Part shown: positions 6,062 to 7,525 of the stretch, in pieces
Position numbering within the stretch: the stretch's first letter is position 1
Layout: each line of letters opens with the position of its first letter
From: Betaproteobacteria bacterium RIFCSPLOWO2_02_FULL_68_150
GTDB taxonomy: Bacteria; Pseudomonadota; Gammaproteobacteria; Burkholderiales; SG8-39
Length of the DNA stretch: 7,525 bases
Assembly (NCBI GenBank): GCA_001771975.1
Contig: MERE01000132.1
Span: 1-7,525, forward strand
Direction: 5' to 3'
Position numbers and translations under genes: made by a program
Notes under the pieces: model-generated
Seen by the model: only the letters and a program-made list of their open reading frames with translations
Databases searched by the model: none
What the model was told of the DNA's origin: nothing

Positions 6062-6892
6062 ATGAATCTCGTCATCCAGGGCGCGTCCCTCAGCCCCGAT
6101 GCGCTCGGCGAGCTGGTGGCGCTGGTGCAGGGCAATCACGTGGTCACGCTCGGCAGCGGCGCGTATCGCCTCACCGGCGCCACCGAGATGCCCGAGGTCG
6201 AGCCCTGGTGCGCGCAGCGGCAGATCGATTACGCCTGGGTGCCGGACGATCGCCGGCTCGAGAACCTGCGCCTGGTCGCGATGGACATGGATTCGACGCT
6301 GGTCACGATCGAAAGCATCGACGAGATGGGCGACATGCTCGGCATCAAGGACCGGGTGGCGGCGATCACCGCCGAGGCGATGCGCGGCGAGATCGACTAC
6401 CCCGAGTCGCTGCGCCGGCGCGTGGCGCTGCTCGCGGGGCTCGAGGAGCAGGCGCTGGAGCATATCTGCGAGGAGCGCATGATGCTTTCGCCGGGCGCCG
6501 AAGAGCTGGTGCTGCGCTGCCACAACCATGGCATCCGCACCCTGCTCGTCTCCGGCGGCTTCAATTTCTTCACCGCCTGGCTGCAGCAGCGCCTCGGCAT
6601 CGACGATACGCTGTCCAATACGCTCGAGATCCGCGACGGCCGCCTCACCGGCCGCTTGCTGGGCGGCATCGTCGACGGCCATGCCAAGGCGCAGAAACTG
6701 CGCGACGAGATCGCGTTGCTCGGGATCGATGCCGCGCAGGCGCTCGCCATCGGCGACGGCGCCAACGACATCCCGATGATGGCGATCGCCGGCGTGTCGG
6801 TGGCGTACCGCGCCAAGCCGCTGGTGCGCGAGAACGCCACTCATGCCCTTGATCACGCTCAACTCGACGGGGTGCTGAACCTGTTCATTTAG
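6062..6892 (+). CDS. serB: Phosphoserine phosphatase SerB
   Basis: SerB hydrolyses O-phospho-L-serine to L-serine, the last step of the phosphorylated serine pathway in the cytosol. This 276-residue HAD-superfamily protein has every catalytic motif: DMDST (residues 75-79, nucleophile D75 and acid/base D77), LVSGGF (162-167, S164), the motif III lysine in GHAKAQK (K209) and GDGANDIPMM (231-240, Mg-binding D232 and D236). E84 in ESIDEMG lies in the cap and substrate region. The first 70 residues form the usual N-terminal, regulatory-like extension of proteobacterial SerB. The ATG follows the mfd TAG with no intervening base and no clear Shine-Dalgarno, so translation is probably coupled to mfd. 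The next gene starts 33 bp downstream on the same strand with no terminator between them. Confidence 0.97.
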   Translation: MNLVIQGASLSPDALGELVALVQGNHVVTLGSGAYRLTGATEMPEVEPWCAQRQIDYAWVPDDRRLENLRLVAMDMDSTLVTIESIDEMGDMLGIKDRVAAITAEAMRGEIDYPESLRRRVALLAGLEEQALEHICEERMMLSPGAEELVLRCHNHGIRTLLVSGGFNFFTAWLQQRLGIDDTLSNTLEIRDGRLTGRLLGGIVDGHAKAQKLRDEIALLGIDAAQALAIGDGANDIPMMAIAGVSVAYRAKPLVRENATHALDHAQLDGVLNLFI

Positions 6893-6925
6893 GCTACGAT
6901 GCCCGGTCCCTAAAGGAGGAGACCC

Positions 6926-7525
6926 ATGTCCGACACCGTGAAGTACGTGCTCGACGAAACGCACATCCCGAAGCGCTGGTACAACATCATGGCGGACCTG
7001 CCCACGCCGCCGCCGCCGGTGCTGCATCCGGGAACCAAGCAGCCGGTGGGGCCGGACGACCTGGCGCCGCTGTTTCCCATGTCGCTCATCCTGCAGGAGG
7101 TGAGCACCGACCGCGAGATCGACATTCCCGAGCCGGTGCGCGAGATCTACAAGCAGTGGCGGCCTTCGCCGCTCTACCGGGCGCGCCGCCTGGAAAAGGT
7201 GCTGCAGACGCCGGCCAAGATCTACTACAAGTACGAAGGCGTCTCGCCCGCCGGCAGCCACAAGCCGAACACCGCCGTGGCGCAGGCGTTCTACAACAAG
7301 GAAGCCGGCATCAAGAAGATCACCACCGAGACCGGCGCCGGGCAGTGGGGCTCGGCGCTCGCGTTCGCCGGCGCGCTGTTCGGGATCGAGATCAAGGTCT
7401 TCATGGTGCGCGTGTCGTACAACCAGAAGCCGTATCGGCGCGCGCTGATGGAAACCTACGGCGCCAAGTGCATCGCCTCGCCGTCGAATGAAACCAATTC
7501 GGGCAAGGCGATCCTCGCGCAGCGC
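6926..7525 (+). CDS. TrpB2-type tryptophan synthase beta-like PLP-dependent enzyme (5' part)
   Basis: The first 200 codons are present; the gene runs off the right edge, and the family is usually around 450 residues. It belongs to the TrpB2 branch rather than classical TrpB. It shows the long N-terminal region with RWYNIMADLPTPPPPVLHPGT (18-38) and WRPSPLYRARRLEKVL (78-93). The PLP-lysine loop is KYEGVSPAGSHKPNTA (102-117; K113 is the likely Schiff-base lysine), and the COMM-like catalytic loop is ETGAGQWGSA (135-144; E135 probable catalytic Glu). Classical TrpB has ETGAGQHG, so the Trp is a TrpB2-type feature. The enzyme is expected to join indole to serine, or to O-phosphoserine in some characterised TrpB2 proteins. 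An excellent Shine-Dalgarno AGGAGG (6914-6919) lies 6 nt before the ATG. It follows serB by 33 bp and is probably cotranscribed. Being an orphan without trpA next to it also fits TrpB2. Confidence 0.9.
   Translation, partial: MSDTVKYVLDETHIPKRWYNIMADLPTPPPPVLHPGTKQPVGPDDLAPLFPMSLILQEVSTDREIDIPEPVREIYKQWRPSPLYRARRLEKVLQTPAKIYYKYEGVSPAGSHKPNTAVAQAFYNKEAGIKKITTETGAGQWGSALAFAGALFGIEIKVFMVRVSYNQKPYRRALMETYGAKCIASPSNETNSGKAILAQR

Noticed and set aside
3580..6852. A plus-strand open frame of 1090 codons overlaps mfd and serB in another frame.
   Set aside because: The translation is Arg/Ala-rich low complexity with no domains, as expected for an off-frame shadow in G+C-rich DNA. mfd and serB in the other frames carry all the conserved motifs.
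6893..6925. TACGAT (6895-6900) between serB and trpB2 was considered as a -10 box for a separate trpB2 promoter.
   Set aside because: No -35 match exists at suitable spacing, and the 33-bp gap with a strong Shine-Dalgarno is explained by cotranscription with serB.
1841..7261. A minus-strand open frame of 1806 codons lies opposite mfd, serB and the start of trpB2.
   Set aside because: It is a shadow of G+C-biased codon use on the opposite strand. The translation is His/Arg/Ala/Leu-rich with no recognisable domain, it repeats where mfd is duplicated, and it overlaps three well-supported genes.

Overview
The window reads as ordinary chromosomal housekeeping DNA from a G+C-rich proteobacterium, most likely a betaproteobacterium. 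That rests on the very G+C-rich codon usage and on the ispF-ispD / mfd-serB arrangement, a gene order I associate with Betaproteobacteria (Burkholderiales, Rhodocyclales and relatives). There is no sign of a phage, IS element, CRISPR array or RNA gene. The left edge (1-111) appears to hold the promoter, a palindromic operator-like site and the first 24 codons of a leftward gene, possibly a TetR-type regulator.

From 172 to 2264 a leftward operon runs in the order ispD, ispF, a small single-pass membrane protein of unknown function, and a paiB-type FMN-binding protein. IspD and IspF are steps of the MEP (non-mevalonate) isoprenoid pathway and overlap by ATGA. From 2345 to the right edge a rightward group runs mfd (transcription-repair coupling factor), serB (phosphoserine phosphatase) and the first 200 codons of a TrpB2-type tryptophan synthase beta-like enzyme. 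mfd and serB abut with no spacer. serB and trpB2 are linked through serine metabolism.

The divergent ispD/mfd intergenic region (2265-2344) is compact. It holds a consensus TATAAT on the plus strand, a possible weak minus-strand promoter, and a textbook intrinsic-terminator-like hairpin plus T6 that ends only six bases before the mfd ATG.

The most striking feature is inside mfd: a perfect 252-bp, in-frame direct tandem duplication (4675-4926 and 4927-5178). It repeats 84 residues at the start of the second helicase lobe. The 1238-residue protein would be about 1154 residues without it, close to the usual Mfd length. The duplication is bounded by a 15-bp near-identical sequence that explains how it could form. 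It is either a very recent mutation in a conserved DNA-repair motor or an assembly error, and this sequence alone cannot decide which. I did not find convincing evidence for a wholly new multi-gene system.
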